From assembly GCF_900103735.1 (NCBI RefSeq), contig NZ_FMXE01000015.1, positions 1 through 64,000 of the forward strand: 64,000 bases of DNA. The letters run 5' to 3'. Made by a program: the position numbers and the translations under genes. Each line of letters opens with the position of its first letter. The first letter of the stretch is position 1. The notes under the pieces are model-generated. The model was given only the letters and a program-made list of their open reading frames with translations. It was not told where the DNA came from and searched no databases. Positions 7,064-16,163 of the stretch are shown piece after piece. The stretch comes from Algoriphagus alkaliphilus. GTDB taxonomy: Bacteria; Bacteroidota; Bacteroidia; Cytophagales; Cyclobacteriaceae.

Positions 7064-7328
7064 TTTTTAAAAAATCAAAAGTTCCAAAATCAGGATAGCG
7101 AACCAGCCCAACAGGCAGTAAATGCCAAGAGGAAAAATAACCTGTTGTGTCGTTGGAAGGCCGAACGTCCTTTGTGTTACTTGGTAAAGATCTCGACCAA
7201 CTCAATTCAACAAGGCTGTAAGAACTACCCTGCTCATGTCGATGGGAGACTACTGTACTTCGCAACTGCAACCACCCTGTCAATAAAAATGTAACCGCAT
7301 ACCCCGCGATCAATCCTAAAATCCTCAT
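7053..7328 (-). CDS. Possible 91-aa protein before the exporter genes, unknown
   Basis: A 91-residue frame starts at ATG 7328 and overlaps the start of the HlyD gene by 11 bp. The first 20 residues (MRILGLIAGYAVTFLLTGWL) look like a signal peptide or membrane anchor. The rest is polar, with no motif that I recognise. Position at the head of the exporter operon and the overlap argue for a real gene. The unusual Ser-rich composition and lack of recognisable homology argue against. It may be an artefact of an untranslated leader. Confidence 0.3.
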   Translation of the reverse strand: MRILGLIAGYAVTFLLTGWLQLRSTVVSHRHEQGSSYSLVELSWSRSLPSNTKDVRPSNDTTGYFSSWHLLPVGLVRYPDFGTFDFLKNGD

Positions 7329-7740
7329 AAAAATCCGTTCAGGTAAAAATTAAACCTTAATTAATCGAATAACTAAAAGAGAATTCTAAATTCCAAAAAT
7401 TGTTTAAGCCAGTTTATTCTTGGATAAATTCAAAAAATACATAAAACTAAATTTAACGAAATATTATTCTACCCCCCCCCTAATAATTTAATATGAATTC
7501 AGAATTTAGTTTTGTTTTTGCCTAAAAAATTAATTAAAATATTTTTACACTTTTATTGAAAAATTTTATTGAATTAACATGAGTTTGCCGGGTAGCTTAA
7601 AAAAGCTTTAGCTTTTATACTTTGTGTCCTTGAAAAGGATTGATTTGGCCAAGACCAATGAAATTCATGTAGAGATTAATACTGCCTTTTCCCTCTTCTT
7701 AGCGCAGCCTGTGCGGTTAAAAAAAAGTTCTAACAAGTGA
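7329..7740. other. Intergenic region with a C9 homopolymer, no gene seen
   Basis: About 410 bp of AT-rich DNA without a convincing frame on either strand. It contains a run of nine C at 7472-7480, about 145 bp upstream of the exporter operon in its direction of transcription. It probably holds the promoter of that operon. I see no RNA gene or long repeat. Confidence 0.5.
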
Positions 7741-7774
7741 GGTGTTATTGGAATTTAAAGTCTCCAATAACACC
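7741..7774 (-). terminator. Hairpin after the SDR gene
   Basis: A perfect 12-bp inverted repeat (GGTGTTATTGGA 7741-7752, TCCAATAACACC 7763-7774) with a 10-nt loop lies 18 bp beyond the stop of the SDR gene at 7793. On the minus strand a T8 run follows only about 20 nt after the stem, so it is a probable rather than classical terminator. Confidence 0.55.
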
Positions 7775-7792
7775 GCTTTCATGAATTTGATT

Positions 7793-8491
7793 TCACTTCT
7801 TCCCTTTCGGTCTCAACGGTCTGCATTCCACATCTGCCACAAAATAATTTGGATGCGTCTCCAATGTCTGAACGATTGTCTGAGCGACATCTTCTGGACG
7901 CATCATGTTTTCATTCGTCGTCGTTCCTTCTATTTTGTCAAAAAAGTTGGTTTGGATAGAGCCGGGATAGAAGGTCGAAACCTTGATTCCGAAGTCGCGC
8001 AACTCCATGTACATCGAATGTGAGATTCCTCTGACCGCATGTTTGGTCCCTACATATCCAGCAAAATTGGCCACACCATTCAATCCTGCAATGGAGGCTA
8101 CATTGAGAATATGCCCCTCATCAGCCGCTTTCATGGCAGGAACCAATCGCTTGCTGACATAGAAAATCCCATGCACATTGGTATCAAACATCGATTTCCA
8201 GTCATCCGAGGACATATCTTCAAATTTCCCTGCCACACCAAACCCGGCATTATTGACCAGAATGCGAATATCGGATCCCAGCTTCTCAACAGTTGCCAAG
8301 AATGCTTTTTCAACTTGTTCTTCCACAGCGACATCGCAAACGAAAAAGTGGAAATTGGCATGCTTCAAATCAGGAGCCGTTCTACCCCAGCCTGCTACAA
8401 CAGTCCCTTTTTCCAATAATTGTTTTACTACTTCAAGTCCTACACCTTTACTGACTCCGGTGACGACTGCAATTTTATCTTTCAATTCCAT
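7793..8491 (-). CDS. SDR family NAD(P)-dependent oxidoreductase
   Basis: A 232-residue classical short-chain dehydrogenase. The cofactor loop TGVSKGVG is at 11-18, NNAG at 80-83, and the catalytic set is Ser133 (VASIAG), Tyr146 and Lys150 (YVGTK). These use NAD(H) or NADP(H) to oxidise alcohols or reduce ketones; the substrate cannot be told. Length is slightly short but complete for the family. The gene stands alone, divergent from the M20 genes, with a hairpin downstream. A second, less similar SDR lies at 35091-35891. Confidence 0.9.
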   Translation of the reverse strand: MELKDKIAVVTGVSKGVGLEVVKQLLEKGTVVAGWGRTAPDLKHANFHFFVCDVAVEEQVEKAFLATVEKLGSDIRILVNNAGFGVAGKFEDMSSDDWKSMFDTNVHGIFYVSKRLVPAMKAADEGHILNVASIAGLNGVANFAGYVGTKHAVRGISHSMYMELRDFGIKVSTFYPGSIQTNFFDKIEGTTTNENMMRPEDVAQTIVQTLETHPNYFVADVECRPLRPKGKK

Positions 8492-8640
8492 ATCCTGTTC
8501 TTTTGTAGAGTAAAGGATTAATTGAATGAAAAGTTCTCCAATCAGAGATTTAATCCCAATAGGGAAAGCTTTGTAAAACTTCTATCTTTATTTTCACCCA
8601 ATCAAATAGCCACGATCCATACCATCAAACTTATTAAATT

Positions 8641-9933
8641 ATGAAAAAACTTACGCTAGCCCTGATTTTAATCAGCGGAACGGCATTTGGCCAAACCAAG
8701 CTTCGTCCGGAAATTGATAAAAAAGCTGCTTCCATTGAAGCTAAAGTCATCGAGTGGAGACGCGACATTCACCAAAATCCCGAACTCGGAAACAGCGAAT
8801 TTCGAACTGCTAAAAAAGTGGCTGATCACCTTCGCGCATTGGGAATTGAAGTTCAGGAAGGTGTTGCTGTCACTGGCGTGGTAGGTATTCTGAAAGGAGG
8901 AAAACCAGGTCCAACCGTGGCACTTCGTGCAGACATGGATGCACTTCCTGTCACTGAGCGAGCAGATTTACCCTTCAAATCTACAGTCACCACCATTTAC
9001 AACGGTCAAGAAACAGGCGTCATGCATGCTTGTGGACATGACACACACGTGGCGATTTTAATGGGCGTGGCCGAAGTATTGGCAGAAATGAAAAATGAAC
9101 TTCAGGGTACGGTGAAATTTCTTTTCCAACCTGCAGAAGAAGGGATCTATCAGGAAGGTGTGACCTCCTGGGGTGCCAAGCAAATGGTAGAAGAAGGGGT
9201 AATGAAGGACGTGGATGCGGTTTTCGGGTTGCATATCGGTTCGCAGATGGAAGTTGGGAAGATAGGCTATCGATCGGGACCAGCCCTGGCAGGCGTGGAT
9301 AATCTCGAAATCACGGTACATGGCACTCAGGCCCACGGAGCTTCTCCTTGGTCCGGAGTGGATCCTATCGTCACCTCAGCACAAATCATAAATGGACTTC
9401 AAACCATTATTTCAAGGAATGTAAACATCACAGCAGCGCCTGCAATTGTTACTGTTGGAGCCATCCATGGTGGAATTCGCCACAATATAATTCCTGAAAA
9501 AGTCGAAATGATCGGCACGATCCGAACGTTTGGCGATGAGCAGCAAAATCTCGTACACAAAAGGATTACAGAAATCGCCACTAACATTGCCTTGAGTGCC
9601 GGTGGAAAAGCCGATGTCAACATCACCAAACTTTACCCTGCCACCGTCAATGATCCTGTACTGACCAAGCAAATGGAGTCTACAATTTTGGCTGCTGCAG
9701 GGGCTGGTAATGTAATTATCAATCCACTGATCACCGGAGCCGAAGATTTTAGCTTTTTCCAACGTGAAAAGCCGGGATTGTTTATTTCCCTGGGAGGAAT
9801 GAAAAAAGGCGGCGACCCGACCAAAACTCCTTCGCATCATACGCCTGATTTCTACATCGACGAAGGTGGATTCGTATTGGGAATGCGCGTAATGAGCTAC
9901 TTTGTTGTGGATTATATGGGGATGAAAAAGTGA
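8641..9933 (+). CDS. Secreted M20-family amidohydrolase/peptidase, copy 1
   Basis: A 430-residue protein with an N-terminal signal peptide (about 1-18, ending FGQ). The M20 dinuclear zinc motifs are visible: HACGHD at 129-134, the Glu pair EE at 166-167 (FQPAEEG), a His in GLHIG, and a late His in the SHHTPDF region. Relatives hydrolyse N-acyl amino acids, hippurate or indole-amino-acid conjugates; substrate is unknown. The product is probably periplasmic. A close paralogue follows at 10041-11333 in the same direction. At the position where the paralogue reads GLHIWAAIEAG this copy reads GLHIGSQMEVG, so the pair differ near a metal site and may have different substrates. Confidence 0.9.
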   Translation: MKKLTLALILISGTAFGQTKLRPEIDKKAASIEAKVIEWRRDIHQNPELGNSEFRTAKKVADHLRALGIEVQEGVAVTGVVGILKGGKPGPTVALRADMDALPVTERADLPFKSTVTTIYNGQETGVMHACGHDTHVAILMGVAEVLAEMKNELQGTVKFLFQPAEEGIYQEGVTSWGAKQMVEEGVMKDVDAVFGLHIGSQMEVGKIGYRSGPALAGVDNLEITVHGTQAHGASPWSGVDPIVTSAQIINGLQTIISRNVNITAAPAIVTVGAIHGGIRHNIIPEKVEMIGTIRTFGDEQQNLVHKRITEIATNIALSAGGKADVNITKLYPATVNDPVLTKQMESTILAAAGAGNVIINPLITGAEDFSFFQREKPGLFISLGGMKKGGDPTKTPSHHTPDFYIDEGGFVLGMRVMSYFVVDYMGMKK

Positions 9934-10040
9934 AATAGACCATAGTTGATAGACCATAGTCCATAGAAAACCCCTGCTGAAGTGATTCGCGAGGTGGAAA
10001 AATTCTAGTTCCATAAATAAAACACTATTAAATAAAAAAA

Positions 10041-11333
10041 TTGAAAAAGCTCCTTATGTTAAGCTTCCTGATTTCTGCAGGCAGCTTCGGACAGTCTAGT
10101 TTGCACGCAAAAATTGATAAATCAGCGGATAAAATTGAATCCAAAGTCATCGACTGGCGAAGAGATTTTCACAAACATCCTGAATTAGGCAATCAGGAAT
10201 TCCGCACCGCCAAAATTGTCGCTGATCATCTGCGGTCCTTGGGAATGGAGGTCACCGAAAATGTAGCTGTCACCGGTGTGGTAGGGATCCTCAGAGGTGG
10301 CAAGCCCGGGCCGATGGTTGCACTCCGTGCAGATATGGACGCACTTCCTGTGGCAGAGCGAAATGATCTCCCCTTCCGATCCGTAAATACCGGGACATAC
10401 AATGGGCAGGAAACAGGAATAATGCATGCATGTGGACACGATTCCCATGTGGCCATTTTGATGGGAGTGGCGGAAGTTTTGGCAGGAATGAAAAATCAAT
10501 TGGAAGGCTCGGTCAAATTTATCTTTCAACCTGCAGAGGAAGGAATCTACGAACCGGGAGTGACCACTTTCGGTGCCAAGCAAATGGTGGAAGAAGGAGT
10601 GATGACCGATGTAGATGCCATCTTTGGGCTACACATTTGGGCAGCGATAGAGGCTGGAAAAATCGGCTATCGGTCTGGACCTTTTATGGCAGGAGTGGAT
10701 AATCTGGAGGTAACTATTACCGGTACCCAGGCCCACGGTGCATCTCCCTGGTCTGGTGTAGACCCCATAGTAACTTCCGCCCAGGCTATTCTAGGACTCC
10801 AAACTATTCTTTCCAGAAATGTCAATATCGCAGAAAATCCGGCAGTGGTGACCGTTGGCGCTATTCATGGAGGAATCCGCCACAACATCATTCCGGAAAA
10901 AGTCGAAATGATTGGCACTATCCGAACCTTTGGTGAAGAACAACAGACACTTGTCCATCAAAGGATCCACGAAATAATTACCAACATCGCTAAAAGTGCA
11001 GGAGCCAAAGCAGACGTGAAAATCGGAAAACTATATCCTTCAACTGTAAATCCACCTGAGCTCACGGATAAAATGCTGCCTTCCCTCAATGCCGCAGCAG
11101 GAATCGGGAATGTGATTTCCATGGACCCGGTGACGGGATCAGAGGACTTCAGTTTCTTCCAAAAAGAAAAACCGGGTTTCTTTATATTCTTAGGGGGCAT
11201 GAAAAAAGGGGGAGATCCACTGACTACACCCTCCCACCATACACCTGATTTCTACATCGACGAAGCCGGATTTGTGCTGGGCGTACGGGCAATGAGCTAC
11301 TTTGTGGTGGATTATATGGGTATGAAAAAGTAA
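10041..11333 (+). CDS. Secreted M20-family amidohydrolase/peptidase, copy 2 (TTG start)
   Basis: The product has 430 residues, the same length as the gene just upstream, and matches it closely over its whole length. It has a signal peptide ending FGQ, and carries HACGHD, FQPAEEG, GLHIW and SHHTPDF. It appears to start at TTG 10041 (fMet-KKLLMLS), because there is no ATG before the signal peptide. The typical M20 Trp after the GLHI motif is retained here but not in copy 1. The 3' flanks of the two genes are also similar (GATAGACCATAG.CCATAGAAAACCCCT), so the duplicated unit included the downstream region. A strong terminator follows this copy only. Confidence 0.9.
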   Translation: MKKLLMLSFLISAGSFGQSSLHAKIDKSADKIESKVIDWRRDFHKHPELGNQEFRTAKIVADHLRSLGMEVTENVAVTGVVGILRGGKPGPMVALRADMDALPVAERNDLPFRSVNTGTYNGQETGIMHACGHDSHVAILMGVAEVLAGMKNQLEGSVKFIFQPAEEGIYEPGVTTFGAKQMVEEGVMTDVDAIFGLHIWAAIEAGKIGYRSGPFMAGVDNLEVTITGTQAHGASPWSGVDPIVTSAQAILGLQTILSRNVNIAENPAVVTVGAIHGGIRHNIIPEKVEMIGTIRTFGEEQQTLVHQRIHEIITNIAKSAGAKADVKIGKLYPSTVNPPELTDKMLPSLNAAAGIGNVISMDPVTGSEDFSFFQKEKPGFFIFLGGMKKGGDPLTTPSHHTPDFYIDEAGFVLGVRAMSYFVVDYMGMKK

Positions 11334-11370
11334 ATAAAACCCTAGCTGATAGACCATAGCCCATAGAAAA

Positions 11371-11406
11371 CCCCTCCTGAAGCAATTGGGAGGGGTAAAT
11401 TTTTTC
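11371..11406 (+). terminator. Rho-independent terminator after the M20 pair
   Basis: CCCCTCC (11371-11377) pairs with GGAGGGG (11389-11395) and is followed by TAAATTTTTT. The matching sequence after copy 1 (near 9980) has a decayed stem, so both genes are probably transcribed together and stop here. Confidence 0.8.
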
Positions 11407-11489
11407 TCAAAAACAAGTGAGTCAATAAAGCAGGCTTAGCCAAGGATCCTAAATATTTCAATTTTTAAATCTTTCAATATTCCAATCCC

Positions 11490-12596
11490 TTAATCATCAA
11501 ACCACCACTCGGGATACTCCATTTGACTGTTCGGAAATGCGTTGCAGTTTAAACAGGTTGGCAGATATTGGTCTAGCCGCTTGCTAGGAATATATTCGCA
11601 GCTTTTTCCCAAAAAGAAAGGGACATCCGCAAATGTGGTATAGATTCTCGAAACCTTGGCCCTTGCCACTTCAAAATACCCTAGAACTACTTCATCTGGA
11701 TTGTTGACATTATATAGATTTCCCTGAATCGAAGCCGGTGGAGAATCAAATACAGAGCCTGTATTATTAACCAATTCTCTCACCCTTCTCCAATATTCGT
11801 AGGTATTTTTTGAAATACTCAATTGTCGGACTGTGAAATAATGCCTGCTGAGAAAGGACTGATCAACCAGTCGCTTGGCGACGATTTGCGTGCTTTTCCC
11901 TCCCGGTTTATTGAGAAGGTCCCCATTGATCAGTGTGATTCGCTCAGGGTCGGGAAAACCAAATACGATACAGGGAGGCGGAGGCGTATTAAACGGATTT
12001 GGAAAAAAGGTCAAATCCCAAAAATATGCCTCATCCACTGCCCAACGCAAGTAATAATCCCCAACTTGATCCGGCAAGGTCACCGCTGTCTTAATCAATA
12101 CCTGAGCCGCATCAGGATTATCCTTCAACCGGGTCCGCTCAAATGAAAAACTCAATTCATCCGATCCGATTACCTCAGGAATTTTTTGAGGTCTAGAGCG
12201 ATATACCCGATCTCCTACTCGTATCTCCAGATATAATTCTGAATTTGACCCAGTCCCCAGGTAGTCAGATAGCTCATACTTGCCGGGCTCGGTTTCTTGA
12301 TAGACCCATGGTCTCCCCTGACTGGCATCCACTAAGGTTACCCTTGCACCCTGCAAAGGCCTTGGCAAATCATTTAATGTAAAAATCCTGTTTTCTTCGT
12401 CTGCAAGTAGCGGCTTTCTGGCTTTGGAAGTCGTCTCTGATAGAAAAACAACCTGTGGTTCATTCAGATTGGTCAATATGCCCGATACGATCAATCGTTC
12501 CCGTTCTAATTTTTCCAACTCAAATTCAATCTGCTCCACACAGGAATTAAGGCTAAGGAATACAATCAATACGCCTAAAATTTTCAACTTTTTCAT
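11490..12596 (-). CDS. DUF4249 family outer-membrane-associated lipoprotein
   Basis: A 368-residue protein with a lipoprotein signal ending in LNSC (Cys about residue 19), then a region of DUF4249 type (LIVSGILTNLNEPQ, later conserved Tyr/Trp-rich segments, C-terminal cysteine-containing tail). DUF4249 proteins are typically encoded beside TonB-dependent receptors in Bacteroidota and are thought to act with them at the outer membrane; function is not known. The start is taken at ATG 12596 because it gives an ATGA overlap with the receptor stop and a clean signal peptide. A longer frame to 12611 is less likely. Confidence 0.85.
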   Translation of the reverse strand: MKKLKILGVLIVFLSLNSCVEQIEFELEKLERERLIVSGILTNLNEPQVVFLSETTSKARKPLLADEENRIFTLNDLPRPLQGARVTLVDASQGRPWVYQETEPGKYELSDYLGTGSNSELYLEIRVGDRVYRSRPQKIPEVIGSDELSFSFERTRLKDNPDAAQVLIKTAVTLPDQVGDYYLRWAVDEAYFWDLTFFPNPFNTPPPPCIVFGFPDPERITLINGDLLNKPGGKSTQIVAKRLVDQSFLSRHYFTVRQLSISKNTYEYWRRVRELVNNTGSVFDSPPASIQGNLYNVNNPDEVVLGYFEVARAKVSRIYTTFADVPFFLGKSCEYIPSKRLDQYLPTCLNCNAFPNSQMEYPEWWFDD

Positions 12597-15007
12597 TGTT
12601 TCCCTCCCCATTTAATGCTGTAAGTAATCGAAGGAAAAATTGATCCCAATATTGCCAGACGATAAGGTCTCAACTGCTTCGAATCTTCATCTTTTTGCCA
12701 AAAAACCGAATACGCATTTTTCCTTCCAAAAAGATTGTAAATACTGAAATTCAAACTGTCTCCTTTCTTGGAGAATACTTTTTCGATTGTGTAAGAAACG
12801 TCCACCCGGAAGTAATCTGGAATTCGATATTGATTTCTATTGGAATAATCCGGCACTACAAGCCCACCATTCAGGATGTACGATGCACTCACTGCACTGA
12901 CCGGACGGCCGGTGGCATAATTGACCGAGAAGTTGAAAAGCCCTCTCGGGTACATCTTACGGCTAAGGATAAAATTGACCTCGTGCGGTTTGTCATAGTT
13001 CGAAGGGAAACGCTCATTCCTATTGATTTGCTCTTCGCTAAACTCACTTTGGGAAGTAAAAAAAGAACGGGAATACGTATAAGCCAACCATCCTGTCGCC
13101 ACGCCAAGGTTTTTCTTGATCAGAAACTCAGCACCATAGGCCTCCCCCTTTCCAAAAACCAATTCAGTCTCCATGTGCGGATTTAGAAATATCTGCGCAA
13201 AATCCCGGTATTCCACTTGGTTGACACTTGTCCTGTAAAAGGCGTCAATGGAATATTCCCAGCTGTTGTCTTTCGCATTTTTAAAGATCCCAAGGGAGAA
13301 ATTATCCGAGCGCTGCGGTGGGATGTAGCTTGTGCTCAATTGCCAAAGGTCTATCGGAGTTGGTCCAAACGTATTGGACACAGACTGAATGTACTGAAAG
13401 AGTCTCGCATAACTGGCCTTCACAGACAGTGTAGCATTCAGATTTTGTCTGAGTGAAAATCTGGGTTCAAAACCCGAATACGACTTAATTTTCCCGGAAG
13501 GAAATGGAGTTTCACCTGTGATATTACTTTCACTGATCGGCCCGTTCGGATTGTACTGATACACTGTATCCGCACCCAATTGGGAATAACCTGAATACCT
13601 CAAGCCTCCGACAAATCCGGTATTTTCTCCCAGCTCATATTCCAAAGACAAAAATCCGGATAGTTCCATTCCCCGCTCTTTCCCAACTTGCTCTTCCTGA
13701 ATGGCGGAGAATTCGTCAAATGGAGAAATTCGCTCTGGTTTTCCCTGATAATAAATCCCTTCCAAACCACCTGTTAACGCAAGTTTATCATTAGCCCAAG
13801 TGCCAGACACTTTTCCTTGCCGGTAGCGCATCCCATTCTTCACTTTGGCAGCATCGACACCTTCAGGGTCAAAAAAAGCATTATCAAAGTTGCCGTCAGC
13901 CAATAAACCGGTGATGGAAATATTTTCTCCTAAAATCCCTTTATATCTCAGCGAACTGATCCGGTTTGCCCATTCGTATCCAAATTGATCCGAAAACTGA
14001 AAGTCGTCGGCTGTCACCAGCGTGTTGGCTTCAAGCAGATGCCCCTTGCCCAGATCCCAGTTCAATCCTAGGTAGCCGTCATAAAAATTCAGCCTACTAT
14101 TCTGAATATCCAAGTCCCGCACCTGTCCAAGGAGCCAGTTCACGTTCGAAACTCTACCACCAAAAATCACCGATACCTTGTCTTTTACAACCGGTCCTTC
14201 GATTAATACTTTGCCATTGGATGTTCCAAACCCGACTTGGCCCTGCCAGCTTTCACTGCTTCCGGGCCTCATCAGGATATTCAGTGCAGAACCTGCTCTT
14301 CCTCCAAAGTTAGCCGGTAGATTTCCTTTGTAAAGCGTGAAATTCTCTGTCACATCAGTATTGAAGCCTGACAGAAATCCAAGAGCATGATTGGAACTTA
14401 AGACCAATACTTCATTCATCAGCAAGAGATTTTGATCTGCCTTGGCCCCACGGACATTAATTCCGGAGGTCCCTTCACCTACAGAACTCACGCCGGGTAG
14501 AAGCTGGAGCCCCTTGAAAATATCTGCTTCACCCAGAAATGCAGGAATAGCTCTCAGTTCAGTGGTCGTCAGTTTGGTGACTCCCGTGATTGGATTTCTC
14601 ACATTTCGATCAGGCTCTTCGGACAGGACTACCACACCATCAAGTTCGAATGCTTTTTCAACCATTTGCACACTAACAACGGCGTTTTCATAAAGCAAAA
14701 TCCTGGTAAAAACCGGAACGTTGGAAATATGCCGAAAGGCTACACGATGATCTCCGGGAGTAATAGTCAAGTAATACGTCCCAAATCGATCTGTACTTAC
14801 GCCGGTAAAAACTCCGTCAACATGTACACCTACCCCTTCAATTGGCTTAGCACCATCTTTTGAAGTGACTTTACCTGTTAAAATATAGGTACCGGGATGG
14901 GGGCCTTCTATTTTTCCAAAAGAAAAACGAAGCGAATCTGTCTGTCCGAAAGTCGGAAAACAAAAAATCAAAATGAGAAAAAGTGAACTAACGTAAAATC
15001 TTATCAT
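12593..15007 (-). CDS. TonB-dependent receptor with carboxypeptidase-like N-domain
   Basis: An 804-residue outer-membrane receptor. It has a signal peptide (1-21, ending FGQ), a carboxypeptidase-regulatory-like domain (about 35-110: GKVTSKDGAKPIEGVGVHVDG), a plug domain (FLGEADIFKGLQLLPGV, INVRGA) and a long beta-barrel ending in a region with alternating aromatic residues. It imports a ligand through the outer membrane with TonB energy; the ligand is unknown. It lacks the long SusC features and is paired with a DUF4249 lipoprotein rather than SusD, so polysaccharide uptake is less likely. It overlaps the DUF4249 gene by 4 bp. Confidence 0.92.
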   Translation of the reverse strand: MIRFYVSSLFLILIFCFPTFGQTDSLRFSFGKIEGPHPGTYILTGKVTSKDGAKPIEGVGVHVDGVFTGVSTDRFGTYYLTITPGDHRVAFRHISNVPVFTRILLYENAVVSVQMVEKAFELDGVVVLSEEPDRNVRNPITGVTKLTTTELRAIPAFLGEADIFKGLQLLPGVSSVGEGTSGINVRGAKADQNLLLMNEVLVLSSNHALGFLSGFNTDVTENFTLYKGNLPANFGGRAGSALNILMRPGSSESWQGQVGFGTSNGKVLIEGPVVKDKVSVIFGGRVSNVNWLLGQVRDLDIQNSRLNFYDGYLGLNWDLGKGHLLEANTLVTADDFQFSDQFGYEWANRISSLRYKGILGENISITGLLADGNFDNAFFDPEGVDAAKVKNGMRYRQGKVSGTWANDKLALTGGLEGIYYQGKPERISPFDEFSAIQEEQVGKERGMELSGFLSLEYELGENTGFVGGLRYSGYSQLGADTVYQYNPNGPISESNITGETPFPSGKIKSYSGFEPRFSLRQNLNATLSVKASYARLFQYIQSVSNTFGPTPIDLWQLSTSYIPPQRSDNFSLGIFKNAKDNSWEYSIDAFYRTSVNQVEYRDFAQIFLNPHMETELVFGKGEAYGAEFLIKKNLGVATGWLAYTYSRSFFTSQSEFSEEQINRNERFPSNYDKPHEVNFILSRKMYPRGLFNFSVNYATGRPVSAVSASYILNGGLVVPDYSNRNQYRIPDYFRVDVSYTIEKVFSKKGDSLNFSIYNLFGRKNAYSVFWQKDEDSKQLRPYRLAILGSIFPSITYSIKWGGKQ

Positions 15008-15189
15008 AACAAGTTCAAGAAACCAAATTTACCGAAAAGCACAGGTCCTTTTATTGTAAACGGGCCAAAAATCCTTTCGCTACAAAACTAAAAAAGAATA
15101 GAGGCTCTGGAAGTGTGAAAGTACCACGGCGTAAAAATGGATAAAAGCTAAAAATCCGGTTACTTCAAAATCACATCGTCATCAATAGA

Positions 15190-15229
15190 AACTAAGAATC
15201 CAATCTCTGGTGAAGCAGGATTCTTAGTT
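15190..15229. terminator. Perfect 12-bp hairpin between receptor and PNP genes
   Basis: AACTAAGAATCC (15190-15201) and GGATTCTTAGTT (15218-15229) form a perfect stem with a 16-nt loop, 18 bp beyond the stop of the purine nucleoside phosphorylase gene (minus strand). It is a probable terminator for that gene; plus-strand sequence after it is also T-rich. Confidence 0.6.
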
Positions 15230-15247
15230 TTAATTTCCGCAAACGAA

Positions 15248-16066
15248 TTAAATGACGGCGACCAATTCTTTCAAAATCATCCCCATGACTGGTTCGGCCT
15301 TGGCTGCGGCAGCGAGTACATAGGCGATATCTACTTTATGGATTCTACCCTCAATACCCATATCGGTAATCGCTGATATCCCGAATACTTCCATTCCGGA
15401 ATGCCGTGCAACCAACACCTCGGGAACAGTACTCATGCCCACCGCATCGCCTCCAATAATTCGTAAATATTTGTATTCAGCAGGGGTTTCCAGGTTGGGC
15501 CCTTCCACTCCTGCATAAACGCCAAGATGAAGTTTGACCCCATTTTTTTCAGCAATTTTGAGCGCTTTTTCGATCAATTCATGCGAATAGGCATCGCTCA
15601 TATCAGGAAATCTCGGGCCTAATTCATCGTAATTTTTGCCGCGTAGTGGATTATCCGAAAACAGGTTGATGTGATCGGTGATAAGCATCACGTCTCCGAC
15701 TTCCTGCGCAGGATTTAGCCCGCCGCAGGCATTGGAGACCAACAAAGTGCCTACACCCAGTTTTTTCATTACCCGCACCGGAAAAGTCACTTCTTTCATC
15801 GAATAGCCCTCGTAGTAATGAAACCTCCCTTTCATTGCCATTACTTTTTTACCTGAAAGGGCACCAAAAATTAACTTCCCAGAATGGCTTTCCACTGTGG
15901 AAACAGGGAAATGAGGAATGTCTTTGTAATCTATTTCAAGTTCGACTTCAATCTGATTTCCGAGACTTCCCAGACCAGTACCTAAAATAATTCCTATCGG
16001 AACTTCCGATGGGTGTAGCTTTTGGATAAATGAAACAGCGTCTTGAATTTGATTGAGGTAGTCCAT
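15248..16066 (-). CDS. punA: Purine nucleoside phosphorylase (class I, trimeric type)
   Basis: A 272-residue enzyme of the PNP/MTAP family. Visible motifs are IILGTGLGSLGN near the N-terminus (phosphate-binding Ser/Gly loop), FPVSTVESHSG, MKGRFHYYEGY, VSNACGGLN, and GVYAGVEGPNLETPAEY followed by GMSTVPEV. It splits purine nucleosides with phosphate to free base plus ribose-1-phosphate in salvage. The length is normal for the trimeric class. It is divergent from the FMN reductase gene with a short shared upstream region. Confidence 0.92.
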   Translation of the reverse strand: MDYLNQIQDAVSFIQKLHPSEVPIGIILGTGLGSLGNQIEVELEIDYKDIPHFPVSTVESHSGKLIFGALSGKKVMAMKGRFHYYEGYSMKEVTFPVRVMKKLGVGTLLVSNACGGLNPAQEVGDVMLITDHINLFSDNPLRGKNYDELGPRFPDMSDAYSHELIEKALKIAEKNGVKLHLGVYAGVEGPNLETPAEYKYLRIIGGDAVGMSTVPEVLVARHSGMEVFGISAITDMGIEGRIHKVDIAYVLAAAAKAEPVMGMILKELVAVI

Positions 16067-16163
16067 GTTTTTTTTGGAAGATTTACGGGCAAAGATAGGA
16101 TTTTGGTCCAGGCTTAGAACTTTTCAACCTACTTGCTTGTATAGGAAACATAAAAATCTCCTT

